Source: Candidatus Bathyarchaeum tardum (lineage in GTDB: Archaea; Thermoproteota; Bathyarchaeia; Bathyarchaeales; Bathyarchaeaceae). Taken from it: DNA of 64,000 nucleotides. The notes under the pieces were generated by a model. It saw only the letters and a list, made by a program, of their open reading frames with translations. It had not been told where the DNA came from and made no database searches. Shown in pieces: positions 1 through 9,274 of the stretch. Each line of letters begins with the position of its first letter. Position 1 is the stretch's first letter. Where the stretch lies: contig JARVGH010000001.1 of NCBI GenBank assembly GCA_029762755.1, positions 186,001 to 250,000 of the forward strand. The letters run 5' to 3'. The position numbers and the translations under genes are program-made.

Positions 1-762
1 TATGTCAAATGTTTCTTCTGGGTCACTTTCTGAACTGGCAGATGGGTTACCATAATACATGTAGACAGTTTCAGTGGACAAAGCAGGTATTGATGGAATA
101 TTAACCCAAACTACAGTAGAATCTGAAGCAATGTAGCTTTCAATCCAGTACGGAATTAAAGTTTGCTCATCACTGTTTGTGAATCGAAGATCAGAAAAAT
201 CTGAGTTCATATCTGAATCGTATGGAACGTTAATTTTGATTTGATAATTAGTTAAGCCTTCAGGGTTGAGACTGTTGTCTATTGTTACTTGTTTTCGTTT
301 AGTCCAAACCTCATCAAGTCCCACTTGCAAACTTGAAGGCGACATGCATGTCTTTTCAGCATAAAGACCCGCTGTGGTTGCCGTTTTTATCCTGTATTTT
401 GTTCCCAGTTCCCAATTATGATCCAGAACAATACTAATACATTCTTTACTTGGAATTTGCTGAGCAACCTTTTGGGGCACATCATCAATGTAAATGGTGT
501 CTACTTTAAGGTCTCCAGTGCCAGTATTACGTATGGACAGTTCAATTTTGTCGCTGTCGTAAAAGCGTACATTTTCCATGATAATAAATCCGCTAGCCTG
601 ATTTAGTTGAGTTGTGGTGGTGCTTTGAACCCAAGAATAGGCAACAATCGCTGCTGCTACCACTATTACGATCAATAGTAAACTTGCTAGAATTGGAGAA
701 ATTCCATTATTTTGTACGTTTTTTAATACTCTTCTCCTAATTTTTTTATTACCTATTTTCAA
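1..762 (-). CDS. Pilin-like surface protein with DUF2341 domain (C-terminus cut by window edge)
   Basis: The frame is open for 254 codons to the window edge, so the C-terminus is missing. The TTG start at 762 follows a GAGG Shine-Dalgarno. The N-terminus is short and basic (RRRVLKNVQNNGISPI) and leads into a hydrophobic helix of about 20 residues rich in L, I, V and A. This is the layout of an archaeal type IV pilin/archaellin (class III) signal. Near the visible end, VYMYYGNPSA is typical of DUF2341, a domain of archaeal and bacterial surface proteins. The protein is probably anchored or assembled at the cell surface. Its ligand is unknown. Confidence 0.75.
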   Translation of the reverse strand, partial: MKIGNKKIRRRVLKNVQNNGISPILASLLLIVIVVAAAIVAYSWVQSTTTTQLNQASGFIIMENVRFYDSDKIELSIRNTGTGDLKVDTIYIDDVPQKVAQQIPSKECISIVLDHNWELGTKYRIKTATTAGLYAEKTCMSPSSLQVGLDEVWTKRKQVTIDNSLNPEGLTNYQIKINVPYDSDMNSDFSDLRFTNSDEQTLIPYWIESYIASDSTVVWVNIPSIPALSTETVYMYYGNPSASSESDPEETFDI

Positions 763-922
763 TGGATGTGCCTCAACTTACATTCAGATTCATATAACAG
801 AATATAATAATTCAGAATTTTTACTTCATACTTTGACTCTATGGTTTATTGAATTGTTTTTTGATAATTTATATAACGGTCTGTGTGAACAAGTATTCTG
901 CATAATTGTGGAGAGAGAAGTA

Positions 923-1834
923 TTGCACCTGATTACGCTTAAAGACTGGACTTCAACAGAAATCAACCAGGTCATTGATGATTCGTTAGAAATAAAACAA
1001 AATCCTCAGGATTACGAGTTCGCATTGGAGGGCAGGTCTTTAGCTTTGATTTTTCAAAAAACATCAACTCGAACTAGATTATCTTTTGAAGTTGCAATGA
1101 CTCAACTTGGGGGACATGCAGCTTACATGGATTGGAGAAACACCAATTTGGTTTTAGCTGACCTTGGGGATGAAACTAAATCTATTTCTGGTTATGTTGA
1201 CGGAATTATGGCTCGAGTACTGAAAAATTCAACCTTGCAGAGTATAGCTGACGCGGCAACTGTTCCTGTAATTAATGGCTGTGACGAAAAATATCATCCT
1301 TGCCAGATTATTGCTGACTTGGTTACTATCAAAGAAAAAAAAGGCAAACTCAAAGGCCTTAAACTTGCTTACATTGGTGTTCACAATAACATTTGTAACT
1401 CATTGATTGAAGGATGCACTCGAACCGGAATGAAAATAGTTACAGTTACCCCTTTGGTGAATAAAGCTTCAGTTGACGAGAATATCTTGGAGGCTGCAAA
1501 ATCTACGGGATTATATTCCAATTCTATGGACGTAAATGCTGCAGTGGAAGATTGTGACGTAATTTACACTGACACTTGGGTGGATATGGAGTTCTTTTTA
1601 GACCCAAAATTTGAAAAAGAAAAACAAAAACGAGTTAACTTAATGCTTCCGTATCAAGTCAACAAAAAACTCCTTGCAACTAACAGTGACGCCCTTATAA
1701 TGCATGATATGCCCATCCATCGGGGATACGAAATTTCTGATGATGTAATAATGCACCCTAATTCTGTGATTTTCCCTCAAAGCGAGAACCGTTTGTATTC
1801 TGCCAAGGCGATACTCAATAAATTGTTAAGATAG
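923..1834 (+). CDS. Ornithine carbamoyltransferase-like protein, substrate uncertain
   Basis: This is a carbamoyltransferase of normal length (303 aa). The carbamoyl-phosphate loop STRTRLSFE and the HPCQ motif are intact. The second-substrate motifs depart from true ornithine enzymes: the usual SMG loop reads DTWVDMEFF and the usual HCLP motif reads HDMPIHRG, so the conserved cysteine is replaced by aspartate. The carbamoyl acceptor may therefore not be ornithine. The TTG start at 923 follows GGAGAG and puts the N-terminus at HLITLKDW, where the family begins. The frame is open further upstream but is unlike the family there. No arginine-biosynthesis genes lie nearby. Confidence 0.8.
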   Translation: MHLITLKDWTSTEINQVIDDSLEIKQNPQDYEFALEGRSLALIFQKTSTRTRLSFEVAMTQLGGHAAYMDWRNTNLVLADLGDETKSISGYVDGIMARVLKNSTLQSIADAATVPVINGCDEKYHPCQIIADLVTIKEKKGKLKGLKLAYIGVHNNICNSLIEGCTRTGMKIVTVTPLVNKASVDENILEAAKSTGLYSNSMDVNAAVEDCDVIYTDTWVDMEFFLDPKFEKEKQKRVNLMLPYQVNKKLLATNSDALIMHDMPIHRGYEISDDVIMHPNSVIFPQSENRLYSAKAILNKLLR

Positions 1835-2029
1835 TTTGGTCTGGAAAGACCTTATAAAACAGTCTTTCCATTTTTGTTATTAGATTTACGTTCCAATGCA
1901 CTGTTAACTGCAGGTTGTCTTATGCAAATTAAGCCGTATGTTGTTAATTGCTCATTCACTTGTTTGAGTAGACTGGGTTTTCGGTGCTTGTTAGAACGTT
2001 CAGTTGAAAAAACGAGTTGAAATAAGAAA

Positions 2030-3193
2030 ATGTCTAATGAAAAAGAATATGTTCGCGGATTGCGTGATGTTGCCGCTTGTCAAACACGCAATAGTTTTGT
2101 TGACCCCCTTGGTGCATTATATTATGTTGGATACGACATCGACCGTCTTTTAGGTCGAGTCTGTTACGAAGAAGTTGTTTACCTACTATTGCACAAAAGA
2201 TTACCCACAGAAACAGAATTGAAAGAAATCAAAGATGCACTGTTTTCTGAAATGAATTTACCTGACAAAATAATTGAAAGCATACAACATTCTCCAAAAA
2301 CCAGCCATCCCATGGAAATATTGCGAACCTCAATCTCACAGCTTGGAGAATTTGACCCCGACCCAGATGATGTCTCTGAAGCTTCCAGTTTGAAGCGGGG
2401 GCTTAGTTTGATTGCAAAGGTTCCCACATTAGTTGCGGCAATTTATCGGTTGCGTAACGATCTGGAACCTGTTGAACCCAAGAAAGATTACTCTTTTGCA
2501 GAAAACTTTTTGTACATGTTCCGGGGCAAACCTGCCGACAAAGAAGAAATCGAATCCATTGAACGTTACATGATTTTGCATGCTGACCATGGATTGAATG
2601 CATCTGCTTTTGCTGCTCGTGTGACTGCCAGTACTTTTTCGGACATGTATTCTGCAGTAACTTCCGCGGTTGGCACTTTGAAAGGTAAACTGCATGGAGG
2701 AGCCAGCGAACGGGTAATGAATATGCTTTTGGATGTTAGCAGTGGTGAAGTTGAAGCTTACATTCGGGGAATGTTATTTGATCACCAAAAGATCATGGGT
2801 TTTGGTCACCGAGTTTACGTGTCTAATGATCCTCGGTCACGGCATCTTAGAACTGTAAGCAAAGCCTTGTGTGAACGCAAAGACCGCATGGATTTGTATC
2901 GTACCTGTAGAAAAATTCAAGCAGTTGTTCACAAAGAAAAAAACATTTACCCCAACGTAGACTTTTATGCTGCTCTTGTTCTTAATGCCTTGGATATTCC
3001 TAAAGAATTCTTTACCTTGTTTTTTGCTGCCAGCAGAATAACAGGATGGACCGCCCACATACTTGAACAATATTCAGACTCAGTTTTGTTACGACCAACA
3101 TCAAGCTACATCGGAGCCTACGGAACAAAATTTGTTCCCATAAAAAAGCGGCGACAACCCACAGGTAACGGGCAAAAAACAAAAATGCCCTAG
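2030..3193 (+). CDS. gltA: Citrate synthase
   Basis: This enzyme condenses oxaloacetate and acetyl-CoA to citrate at the entry of the oxidative TCA or glutamate-forming branch. At 387 aa it has the usual length of archaeal and Gram-positive citrate synthases. The active-site regions are visible: HADHGLNASAFAARV (first histidine), LKGKLHGGASE, the second histidine in GFGHRVY, and the aspartate in PNVDFYAAL. It starts at ATG 2030 and appears monocistronic. It could act as a 2-methylcitrate synthase, but no methylcitrate genes are nearby. Confidence 0.93.
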   Translation: MSNEKEYVRGLRDVAACQTRNSFVDPLGALYYVGYDIDRLLGRVCYEEVVYLLLHKRLPTETELKEIKDALFSEMNLPDKIIESIQHSPKTSHPMEILRTSISQLGEFDPDPDDVSEASSLKRGLSLIAKVPTLVAAIYRLRNDLEPVEPKKDYSFAENFLYMFRGKPADKEEIESIERYMILHADHGLNASAFAARVTASTFSDMYSAVTSAVGTLKGKLHGGASERVMNMLLDVSSGEVEAYIRGMLFDHQKIMGFGHRVYVSNDPRSRHLRTVSKALCERKDRMDLYRTCRKIQAVVHKEKNIYPNVDFYAALVLNALDIPKEFFTLFFAASRITGWTAHILEQYSDSVLLRPTSSYIGAYGTKFVPIKKRRQPTGNGQKTKMP

Positions 3194-3949
3194 TTTCCTT
3201 TTTTATTGTTTATTGTTCTGTTTCCTCGCAATGGACTTATTCTATGTCATGTTCTGATAACCTGAGTGGTGCATATTCAACAGTTTGATGGTTTTAGTTG
3301 TCCACTGGCATTGACCAATTTATCCAAGGTGTATTTTTATTACTAACTTGCTTGTCATGTCCTAACCTGTTACATGGAATTCCTGTCTTAGTGGCGTTCA
3401 ATTTCCCTGTTTATAGAAGTCACCAAAAAATGACTCTTGTGTCATCATTGTTTTCATGATGATTAAAAACTGTCTACCTTACCTTACTTTATTTGCTTAT
3501 GCTAATGTTTTACCCTTTGGTATCATTACTCGTCTAGACAATGTGGCTGCTTTTAGCACAATGTCCGCTTGTTCCTCTATTTAGTTGAAAAAAATCTTGC
3601 CCTGAGGTATAATCCACTCTTTAAAGCTCATGAGTTAATGTGGAAAAATATAGAGTATATTTAATTCTTTTGACAAAACCGTAGAAATCCCCACAAAAAC
3701 CTACACATGAAATATTTTGAATGATATAAGAAAAAATACACTTTTCAATATTGTAGATTCAGGTACAAAACCAGAGAGAACACTGTTTTCAACAATTAAC
3801 CTCTATTATATTAGTAACATGTTGACCAAACAGAGAAAAAACAACTTCATAGGGGTAATTTGATGCTTGTTTGTTTTGGTAAGATTTTGATCCAGTAATG
3901 CAGAAAAAGATTTTAATCTCGTAGTGGTTGAGTGGGTTTGTGATTTGCT
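3194..3949. other. Intergenic stretch without a recognised gene
   Basis: About 750 bases of AT-rich sequence lie between citrate synthase and the zinc-ribbon gene. I see no convincing ORF, tRNA fold or repeat. An ATGATGA resembling a C box occurs near 3459, but no matching D box lies at sRNA spacing. Confidence 0.4.
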
Positions 3950-4621
3950 TTGCCCTATTGCGAAAATTGTGGAAAAGAACTCAAAGAAACTTCCAATTTT
4001 TGTGGCACCTGTGGAACTCCAGTTGCTGAACCTGCTAAAGTTGAAGCAGTTAGTGCACCTGCTGCGGTGGAATCTACTGTTTCCGAAAAAACTCAAGAAT
4101 CCTCATTAACTGAACCTGTGCTAGGAGTTATCCTTTTAAGAAAACCCAAATCTCTTGGACGTTACGACACATTCTCTGGTGTGTTAACCAATAAGCGCCT
4201 AGTTTTTGCTCAAATGACCTCTGATATGCTAAAGGACATCATCAATAAAGCCCGCGCCCAAGCCAAAGCCGAAGGAAAAGGCTTTTTTGGACAATGGGGG
4301 GAACAACTCAAAGCTTCGTCAACGTTTGCCCAGCGTTATTACACTATGGAGCCCTCAGTCGCTTTGTCTGAAACTGCAGGAAACTTTGAGATACAAAACA
4401 GCGGGGTAAGTGAAATCAAGTTGAAACGTAAAAGTTACGGAAACTCTGACAATAACCAGTACGAGTTTGAAATCGAATTTAAAGGCAGTTTCGGAAAATA
4501 CAAATTCAAAATGGACGAAAATAACAACTACGTAAACTCGCTCAAACAAGTATACGGCGACAAAGTCAAAGCCCCCAAAGGCTACTTCAGCAAAGGCGGA
4601 ATAAGCTTCAGAATAGGCTAA
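3950..4621 (+). CDS. Zinc-ribbon protein with PH-like C-terminal region
   Basis: A 223-aa protein starts at TTG 3950 with the zinc ribbon CENCGKEL...FCGTCG in the first 22 residues. A proline/alanine/valine-rich linker follows. The C-terminal domain of about 160 residues has alternating beta-strand character (LGRYDTFSGVLTNKRLVF, then KLKRKSYGN, EIEFKGSFGKYKFKM), resembling PH-like domains of bacterial and archaeal zinc-ribbon proteins. There is no membrane segment. The function is unknown. The gene is convergent with nadE and has no operon partner. Confidence 0.65.
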   Translation: MPYCENCGKELKETSNFCGTCGTPVAEPAKVEAVSAPAAVESTVSEKTQESSLTEPVLGVILLRKPKSLGRYDTFSGVLTNKRLVFAQMTSDMLKDIINKARAQAKAEGKGFFGQWGEQLKASSTFAQRYYTMEPSVALSETAGNFEIQNSGVSEIKLKRKSYGNSDNNQYEFEIEFKGSFGKYKFKMDENNNYVNSLKQVYGDKVKAPKGYFSKGGISFRIG

Positions 4622-4760
4622 CTGCTAACAAACTTAAGTGCTAACAATTATGCGAAATAAATGAAAAATAAAATCAGGGGTTTTGAAAAAACTGTTCGGA
4701 TGCTGGCAAAAACGAACATAAGAACCTCTTTTTGTAATCTAAAAACTGATTTGAGTTTTG

Positions 4761-6434
4761 TTAGCCTTTATATTTGTTGACCATGGGCATTTTCCATCCG
4801 ATGCCGAATGCTTTGGGGGTTATTTTGATGCAAGGGGTTGCTTGCCGTCGTTTGTATTCGGAGTTTCTTACTCGTTGGTATGTGTCGTCTACTGCAGCTT
4901 CTGGATATCCCATTTTTATTAGGTCTTGTTTGCTTCTTCTGTTTTCTATGATTTCATCAACTAGGGGACTTACTATGTCAAAATCAAAAGGGTCAAACTG
5001 GCACTCTTTAAGTTCAGGGGACGGACGTTTTTCGATTACATTTTTGGGAATAACCATCTTTCCGGTTTTGCTGTTAATGTAATGTGCAAGCTTGTAAACT
5101 TCCAATTTGCTCACATCCCCCAATACACCAATGCCACCAGCCATGTCTCCATACAGGGTGCAAAAGCCTAACGCAATTTCAGTTTTGTTTCCCGTGTTCA
5201 AAACCAAAATCTTCAGTTCCTTTAATCGATTAGAAATATCCATCAATATGTTTCCCCGCACGCGAGGCTGAATATTCTCGTCTGCCACGGGATCATCTTG
5301 GTCATTTTTTGTACCAAAACAATCCCGGATCTTTTGCAGGGGCTGGTTTAGTTGCTCATGAAACACGTTAACAACATTTTGGATGCCAATTTGCACAAAA
5401 CAAATCCCCAAATTTTCCGCAAGTTGTTCAGCGTCTGATTTACTGTGGTCGCTAGAAAACTGGGAAGGCATAGAAACCCCAATCACGTTTTGTTTTCCCA
5501 GGGCTTCAACAGCAATAGCGGCAGTAACTGAAGAATCTATTCCTCCACTCAAACCGATAACCGCCTTTTCAAAACCAGTCTTGGCAAAATAATCATGAAT
5601 CCCCAAAACCAAAGCCCCAAACATTTCCTTAACCTTATCATGCAACGGAGCTTCAACCGCTACTCCCGTGCCTTTGGTTAAGTCAATATCTGTTACAACT
5701 AAATCTTCTGTAAACTGCGCACTCAAAGCAACTAAATTACCAGTTTTGTCCATCGCCATGCTTTGACCATCAAAAACCAGTTCATCTTGTCCCCCAACAA
5801 GATTCACATAAAAAACTGGCACTTTGTTTTTGGAAGCTTTTTCTACCAATAATTTATGGCGTTCCAATTGCTTTCCCACAAGAAACGGCGACGCAGAAAG
5901 ATTAACAACCAACTGTGCACCTCGCTCCACAAGCAAATCTGTAACCTTAACCTCGTAATCTGTGTCCCAAAGGTCCTCGCAAATTTCTACACCCAAAAGG
6001 ACCTGTTTTCCACTAATGGTAACTGGAACTGGATTAATTTCATCTGTTTTTGCTGGTTTGAAGTAACGGTCCTCATCAAACACGTCATAAGTAGGCAAAA
6101 GCGCCTTGTGAACCACACCGAGTAACTGGTTTTTTTGGAAAACCGCCGCAGCGTTATAGATGTCTTTGCCTTTGTAGTCAACAAACCCAACAACCGCAAT
6201 GACATCAGCAGTGTTATTTTCAATTAATTCAAAGATTGCACGTTTATTGTTTAGCACAAACCCATTTTCCAACAACAAGTCTTGGGGCGGATAACCCGTA
6301 ACAGCCAACTCAGGAAAAACAACCAACTCAGCTCCACACGATTTTGCATCTGCAAGATATTGTCTAATTTTTGCTATGTTTCCCTGCAAATCGCCAACAG
6401 TTGCATTAATCTGAGCCATGGCAACCTTCAACAT
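4761..6434 (-). CDS. nadE: Glutamine-dependent NAD+ synthase
   Basis: This enzyme makes NAD+ from deamido-NAD+, ATP and glutamine. The N-terminal nitrilase-like glutaminase has its catalytic triad: E in FPELAVTGYPP, K in HKALLPTYDVFDE and C in GVEICEDLWD. The C-terminal synthetase has the P-loop SGGIDSSV at about residue 295 and the signature TGNKTEIALGFCTLYGDMAG. The start is ATG 6434 after a clear GGAGG; an upstream in-frame ATG at 6458 precedes that site and is less likely. The protein is 557 aa, the usual two-domain length. It lies downstream of ftsY with 80 bases between. Confidence 0.95.
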   Translation of the reverse strand: MLKVAMAQINATVGDLQGNIAKIRQYLADAKSCGAELVVFPELAVTGYPPQDLLLENGFVLNNKRAIFELIENNTADVIAVVGFVDYKGKDIYNAAAVFQKNQLLGVVHKALLPTYDVFDEDRYFKPAKTDEINPVPVTISGKQVLLGVEICEDLWDTDYEVKVTDLLVERGAQLVVNLSASPFLVGKQLERHKLLVEKASKNKVPVFYVNLVGGQDELVFDGQSMAMDKTGNLVALSAQFTEDLVVTDIDLTKGTGVAVEAPLHDKVKEMFGALVLGIHDYFAKTGFEKAVIGLSGGIDSSVTAAIAVEALGKQNVIGVSMPSQFSSDHSKSDAEQLAENLGICFVQIGIQNVVNVFHEQLNQPLQKIRDCFGTKNDQDDPVADENIQPRVRGNILMDISNRLKELKILVLNTGNKTEIALGFCTLYGDMAGGIGVLGDVSKLEVYKLAHYINSKTGKMVIPKNVIEKRPSPELKECQFDPFDFDIVSPLVDEIIENRRSKQDLIKMGYPEAAVDDTYQRVRNSEYKRRQATPCIKITPKAFGIGWKMPMVNKYKG

Positions 6435-6514
6435 TGTTTTCCTCCGTTGCTTGACCACACAAAAACTCCGTTACTTTAAGAAAAATAAGTTTGTTTCCCC
6501 CTAAAATATGCATC

Positions 6515-7420
6515 CTATTTGAGCATCATGTCGACAAACATTTCTGGCTCAAACAACTGCAAATCCTTGTATTCCTGACCCACCCCAATGAAAATAATTG
6601 GCTTTCCGGTAACGTGAGCTACACTCAAAGAAGCTCCACCTTTGACGTCGGCGTCTACTTTGGTGAGTATGTTTGCGTCTACCGTTACGCTGTTGTGGAA
6701 TTCTTCAGCCTGCAAAACTGCATCGTTGCCAATTAATGAGTCAATAACTAAAACCGTCAAATCTGGATCCACAACCCGCTTGATCTTGGCTAACTCGTTC
6801 ATCAGGTTACGGTCAGTTTGAATACGACCCGCTGTGTCAATCAAAACAACATCAATTCCATGGCTCTGGGCATGACTAATCGCATCATATGCCACCGCTG
6901 CAGGGTCTGCCCCGTAATCGTGCTTAATCATTTTTACGCCCAATTTTTTCGCGTGCTGCTCAAGCTGCTCAATAGAGCCTGGACGGTACGTATCACTGCC
7001 TGCTAGAACTACAGAGTAACCTTTCTTTAACAAAAAGCTAGTAACTTTTGCAATACTGGTAGTTTTACCCGTACCATTAATCCCCACGACCATTATCACG
7101 TAGGGTTCGTTGGTTTTTCGTTTTTGTTCAATTTTTTCTATAAGATTGATAGGCTCTTTGGGGGTCAAAATGTCAATCAAAACTTCGTGAAGGGTATCCT
7201 TCACCAAATCTTTGCGGTCACCTAAACGGTTAACTTGACGACCCTCAAGGCGTTTTTCTAGTTCGTCAGTAATAAAATAAGCAACAGGAACTGCAACATC
7301 GTTTTCGATGAGGCTTAACCTGAAATCATCTAAAATTGGTTGAAGCTTTTCGGCTTTAAGTTCTGTTACAACAATCTTGTTAACTGCGCTGCTAAGGCCC
7401 TTTCTGAGCTTGTCGAACAC
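6515..7420 (-). CDS. ftsY: Signal recognition particle receptor FtsY
   Basis: This is the SRP receptor GTPase that brings ribosome-nascent chain-SRP complexes to the membrane. The 301-aa protein is a compact NG unit without the long acidic A domain of bacteria. Visible GTPase motifs are GINGTGKTT (P-loop), DTYRPGSIEQL, DTAGR and TKVDADVKGGA. It is the distal gene of the translation operon, and its start overlaps the end of prefoldin alpha by 29 bases, a linkage seen in many archaea. Confidence 0.96.
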   Translation of the reverse strand: MFDKLRKGLSSAVNKIVVTELKAEKLQPILDDFRLSLIENDVAVPVAYFITDELEKRLEGRQVNRLGDRKDLVKDTLHEVLIDILTPKEPINLIEKIEQKRKTNEPYVIMVVGINGTGKTTSIAKVTSFLLKKGYSVVLAGSDTYRPGSIEQLEQHAKKLGVKMIKHDYGADPAAVAYDAISHAQSHGIDVVLIDTAGRIQTDRNLMNELAKIKRVVDPDLTVLVIDSLIGNDAVLQAEEFHNSVTVDANILTKVDADVKGGASLSVAHVTGKPIIFIGVGQEYKDLQLFEPEMFVDMMLK

Positions 7421-7853
7421 CTGACTGTTCTCCTTTCCTTAGCTTAGCACTTATCTCTTCCATTTTAGCGTTATTTTCTTGAAGCCTTGCAACAATCTGA
7501 TTCAGTTGTTCACCGAAAGCTTGACGAGTTTTTTCCATGTCAGCCAGACGAGCTTCAGTTTCTGTTTTTGCTTCAGTCAAACTTTTTTCAACAGCAACAT
7601 CAGCCCCAATGCCAACAATAACCTGTTTGGACGTCTCCAGTTTGGCTTTAACGTATGAGCCTCCACCAACTGGAACAAAAAGCTGTGTACCTTTCTTTTG
7701 GTTTTCTAAACCTTCAAGGGTTACATTTGAAAGTCGCAGTTCAGTTATGGCCGAATTAATCATGCTGATTCTGGACTGCAACTCGTTCATAGTTTCCTCT
7801 AAGTAACGTGACTCTAAAACTAACCTACGGAAAGTTTCTTGGTCACTTGACAG
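7392..7853 (-). CDS. pfdA: Prefoldin subunit alpha, probable CTG start
   Basis: This is the alpha subunit of the hexameric chaperone that delivers unfolded proteins to the thermosome. It has two coiled-coil helices around a central beta-hairpin (QLFVPVGGGSYVKAKL). The first conventional start is ATG 7790, but that would remove half of the first helix. The frame stays open upstream and encodes plausible helix sequence (FRRLVLESRYLEETM). No ATG, GTG or TTG exists in that extension. A CTG at 7853 lies 9 bases after a perfect AAGGAG and gives 153 aa, the usual family length. The operon position between L18a and ftsY is classical. Confidence 0.9.
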   Translation of the reverse strand: MSSDQETFRRLVLESRYLEETMNELQSRISMINSAITELRLSNVTLEGLENQKKGTQLFVPVGGGSYVKAKLETSKQVIVGIGADVAVEKSLTEAKTETEARLADMEKTRQAFGEQLNQIVARLQENNAKMEEISAKLRKGEQSGVRQAQKGP

Positions 7854-7854
7854 C

Positions 7855-8094
7855 TTACTCAGCTCCTTGAGTCAACTTTTTCACTATAAGATCTTCGATT
7901 TCGTCTAAGCCGATTTCTTCGACTTTAGAAATTGACATCTGAAAACGTCTGACTCTGTGCTTGCTGCCGATTAAAGTGTACACTTTTTCTACTGCATCTT
8001 CGGGTTTTATTGCTCGAATTTCTTTGCTGAACTCGGTTTTCAAGTTTGGCTTGTTGATTTTTCCGCTTACTCGGTATACTTTTACTTCACTCAT
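7855..8094 (-). CDS. rpl18a: Ribosomal protein L18a (LX)
   Basis: A 79-aa archaeal large-subunit protein (L18Ae/LX family). The N-terminus VKVYRVSGKI and the segment HRVRRFQMSI are characteristic, and archaeal members are this short compared with eukaryotic L18a. It lies 3 bases downstream of the aIF6 gene and slightly overlaps the inferred prefoldin alpha start, consistent with translational coupling in one operon. Confidence 0.93.
   Translation of the reverse strand: MSEVKVYRVSGKINKPNLKTEFSKEIRAIKPEDAVEKVYTLIGSKHRVRRFQMSISKVEEIGLDEIEDLIVKKLTQGAE
7863..7868 (-). promoter_or_regulatory. Shine-Dalgarno site deciding the prefoldin alpha start
   Basis: AAGGAG on the minus strand overlaps the last codons of the L18a gene and sits 9 bases before the CTG at 7853. 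No other start codon lies at ribosome-binding distance, so this site supports CTG initiation. Confidence 0.7.
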
Positions 8095-8097
8095 TGT

Positions 8098-8772
8098 TTA
8101 TTCCACCACATCAAGGGCTTGTCCAATTATGAACATTTCAGGTCCAGTAGTCAACAACCCCGCTACTGCCCCATAAATGTTACCTATCAGGCCAGTAGCG
8201 ACGTACGGGATTCCACAGTTTACTGTTCCCAAATCAACCGGAACCTTCAATACATCACTTAAGATTTTCTGTTCATTTTCCTTTATCAAAGGATGCGCCA
8301 GCACCCCTTTATTTGTTGCCGTAGCAAGGGAACCAACATAAGGCAACCCCGCAATGTCTCCCCGAACAACTTCAACACCTAAATTGTCAGAAATCTTAGC
8401 AATAACATCTGATTCCAGCCTAGAATCAACAATGGCTCCTTTGTCGTTAGCCAAAACCATGTTGCCGTAAGCTGTCCTTTTGGTGTCCATAACTGCTATG
8501 TTAATGTCTGAAACAACAGATTTGATTGCGTCAATTTCGTCGTCAGCTACAAAATAAGGAAGAATAACTCCATTGGAGTTAGAACAGGCTAAAGCACCAT
8601 TAATCAAAGATTTACCAATTGTAGTTGCAACGACCTTTACATTCATCCATTCAGCAAATTTTTCCCGTTTAGGTTCAGGAACCTGAGGAGGAAGAATTGC
8701 TATGCGATCGTTTGCAAGACAATAAATTCCAATACTTGCGTTACCAAAAACATCAAAAAGATATAATGACAA
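8098..8772 (-). CDS. eif6: Translation initiation factor aIF6
   Basis: This is the anti-association factor that binds the 50S subunit and blocks premature joining. At 224 aa it has the five-fold pseudosymmetric repeats typical of IF6, with recurring motifs such as GNASIGIYCLAND, NGVILP, NKGVLAHP and NCGIPYVATGLIGN. It is directly followed by L18a and preceded by L31e with 2 bases between, the conserved archaeal order. Confidence 0.97.
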   Translation of the reverse strand: MSLYLFDVFGNASIGIYCLANDRIAILPPQVPEPKREKFAEWMNVKVVATTIGKSLINGALACSNSNGVILPYFVADDEIDAIKSVVSDINIAVMDTKRTAYGNMVLANDKGAIVDSRLESDVIAKISDNLGVEVVRGDIAGLPYVGSLATATNKGVLAHPLIKENEQKILSDVLKVPVDLGTVNCGIPYVATGLIGNIYGAVAGLLTTGPEMFIIGQALDVVE

Positions 8773-8774
8773 GG

Positions 8775-9263
8775 TTAGTCTCCTTCTGCGAGAAGAACCG
8801 TCACTACTCCTTCATTGTCTTTAACAACACGAACGCGTATTTTTCTTGGAGGTTTTTCGATTCCTCGACTCCAAAGTTTTTCATTAACTTCATTATCGAT
8901 AACGACCCTTTCAGGCTCTTCGTCCTCGTCAACAGCTTCGGCACTAACCTTCATGTGCTTGGCAACAAACTTTCGCACAATTCTTGCTGCTTTTGGAGCA
9001 CGTTTCTTTCTTGGACTAATCCAAGCATTACGCAAAGGAATTGTATAAAACCTTTCTTCAACAATGTCTTCGTCTAGGTCTTCTTTTTTCACTTTCTTGG
9101 AGCTCTTTTTTGCTTCTATGAACTCCTCTTCCATTTCCTCTTCTAAGTCTTCTTCTAGTTCCACTTCGTCTTCTTCAGGAACTTCTGACTCCGCCTCTTC
9201 TTTAACTTCTTCAGTTTCTTCTAATTCTTCATTAACTTCAGCAACATCAACAGGTTTTTCCAT
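8775..9263 (-). CDS. rpl31e: Ribosomal protein L31e with acidic N-terminal extension
   Basis: The C-terminal 90 or so residues are a normal L31e (ERFYTIPLRNAWISPRKKRA, RKIRVRVVKDNEG). It is preceded by about 70 residues dominated by glutamate and aspartate with a lysine patch before the domain, making 162 aa instead of the usual 80-100. ATG 9263 is the only reasonable start, and no internal start with a good ribosome-binding site is evident before the folded domain. The tail should be disordered. It could shield the basic domain before assembly or extend from the exit-tunnel region. Confidence 0.92.
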   Translation of the reverse strand: MEKPVDVAEVNEELEETEEVKEEAESEVPEEDEVELEEDLEEEMEEEFIEAKKSSKKVKKEDLDEDIVEERFYTIPLRNAWISPRKKRAPKAARIVRKFVAKHMKVSAEAVDEDEEPERVVIDNEVNEKLWSRGIEKPPRKIRVRVVKDNEGVVTVLLAEGD

Positions 9264-9274
9264 CTAGATATCCC

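Noticed and set aside
2179-2695. Minus-strand open frames inside the citrate synthase gene
   Set aside because: They lie wholly within a well-conserved gene, lack ribosome-binding sites and show no protein-family features.
3454-3470. C-box-like ATGATGA in the gap after citrate synthase
   Set aside because: No CTGA D box at C/D sRNA spacing and no complementary guide region evident.
9064-9267. Serine-rich plus-strand frame opposite L31e
   Set aside because: It is the complement of the Glu/Asp-rich extension (GAA/GAG read as TTC/CTC), an artefact of composition.
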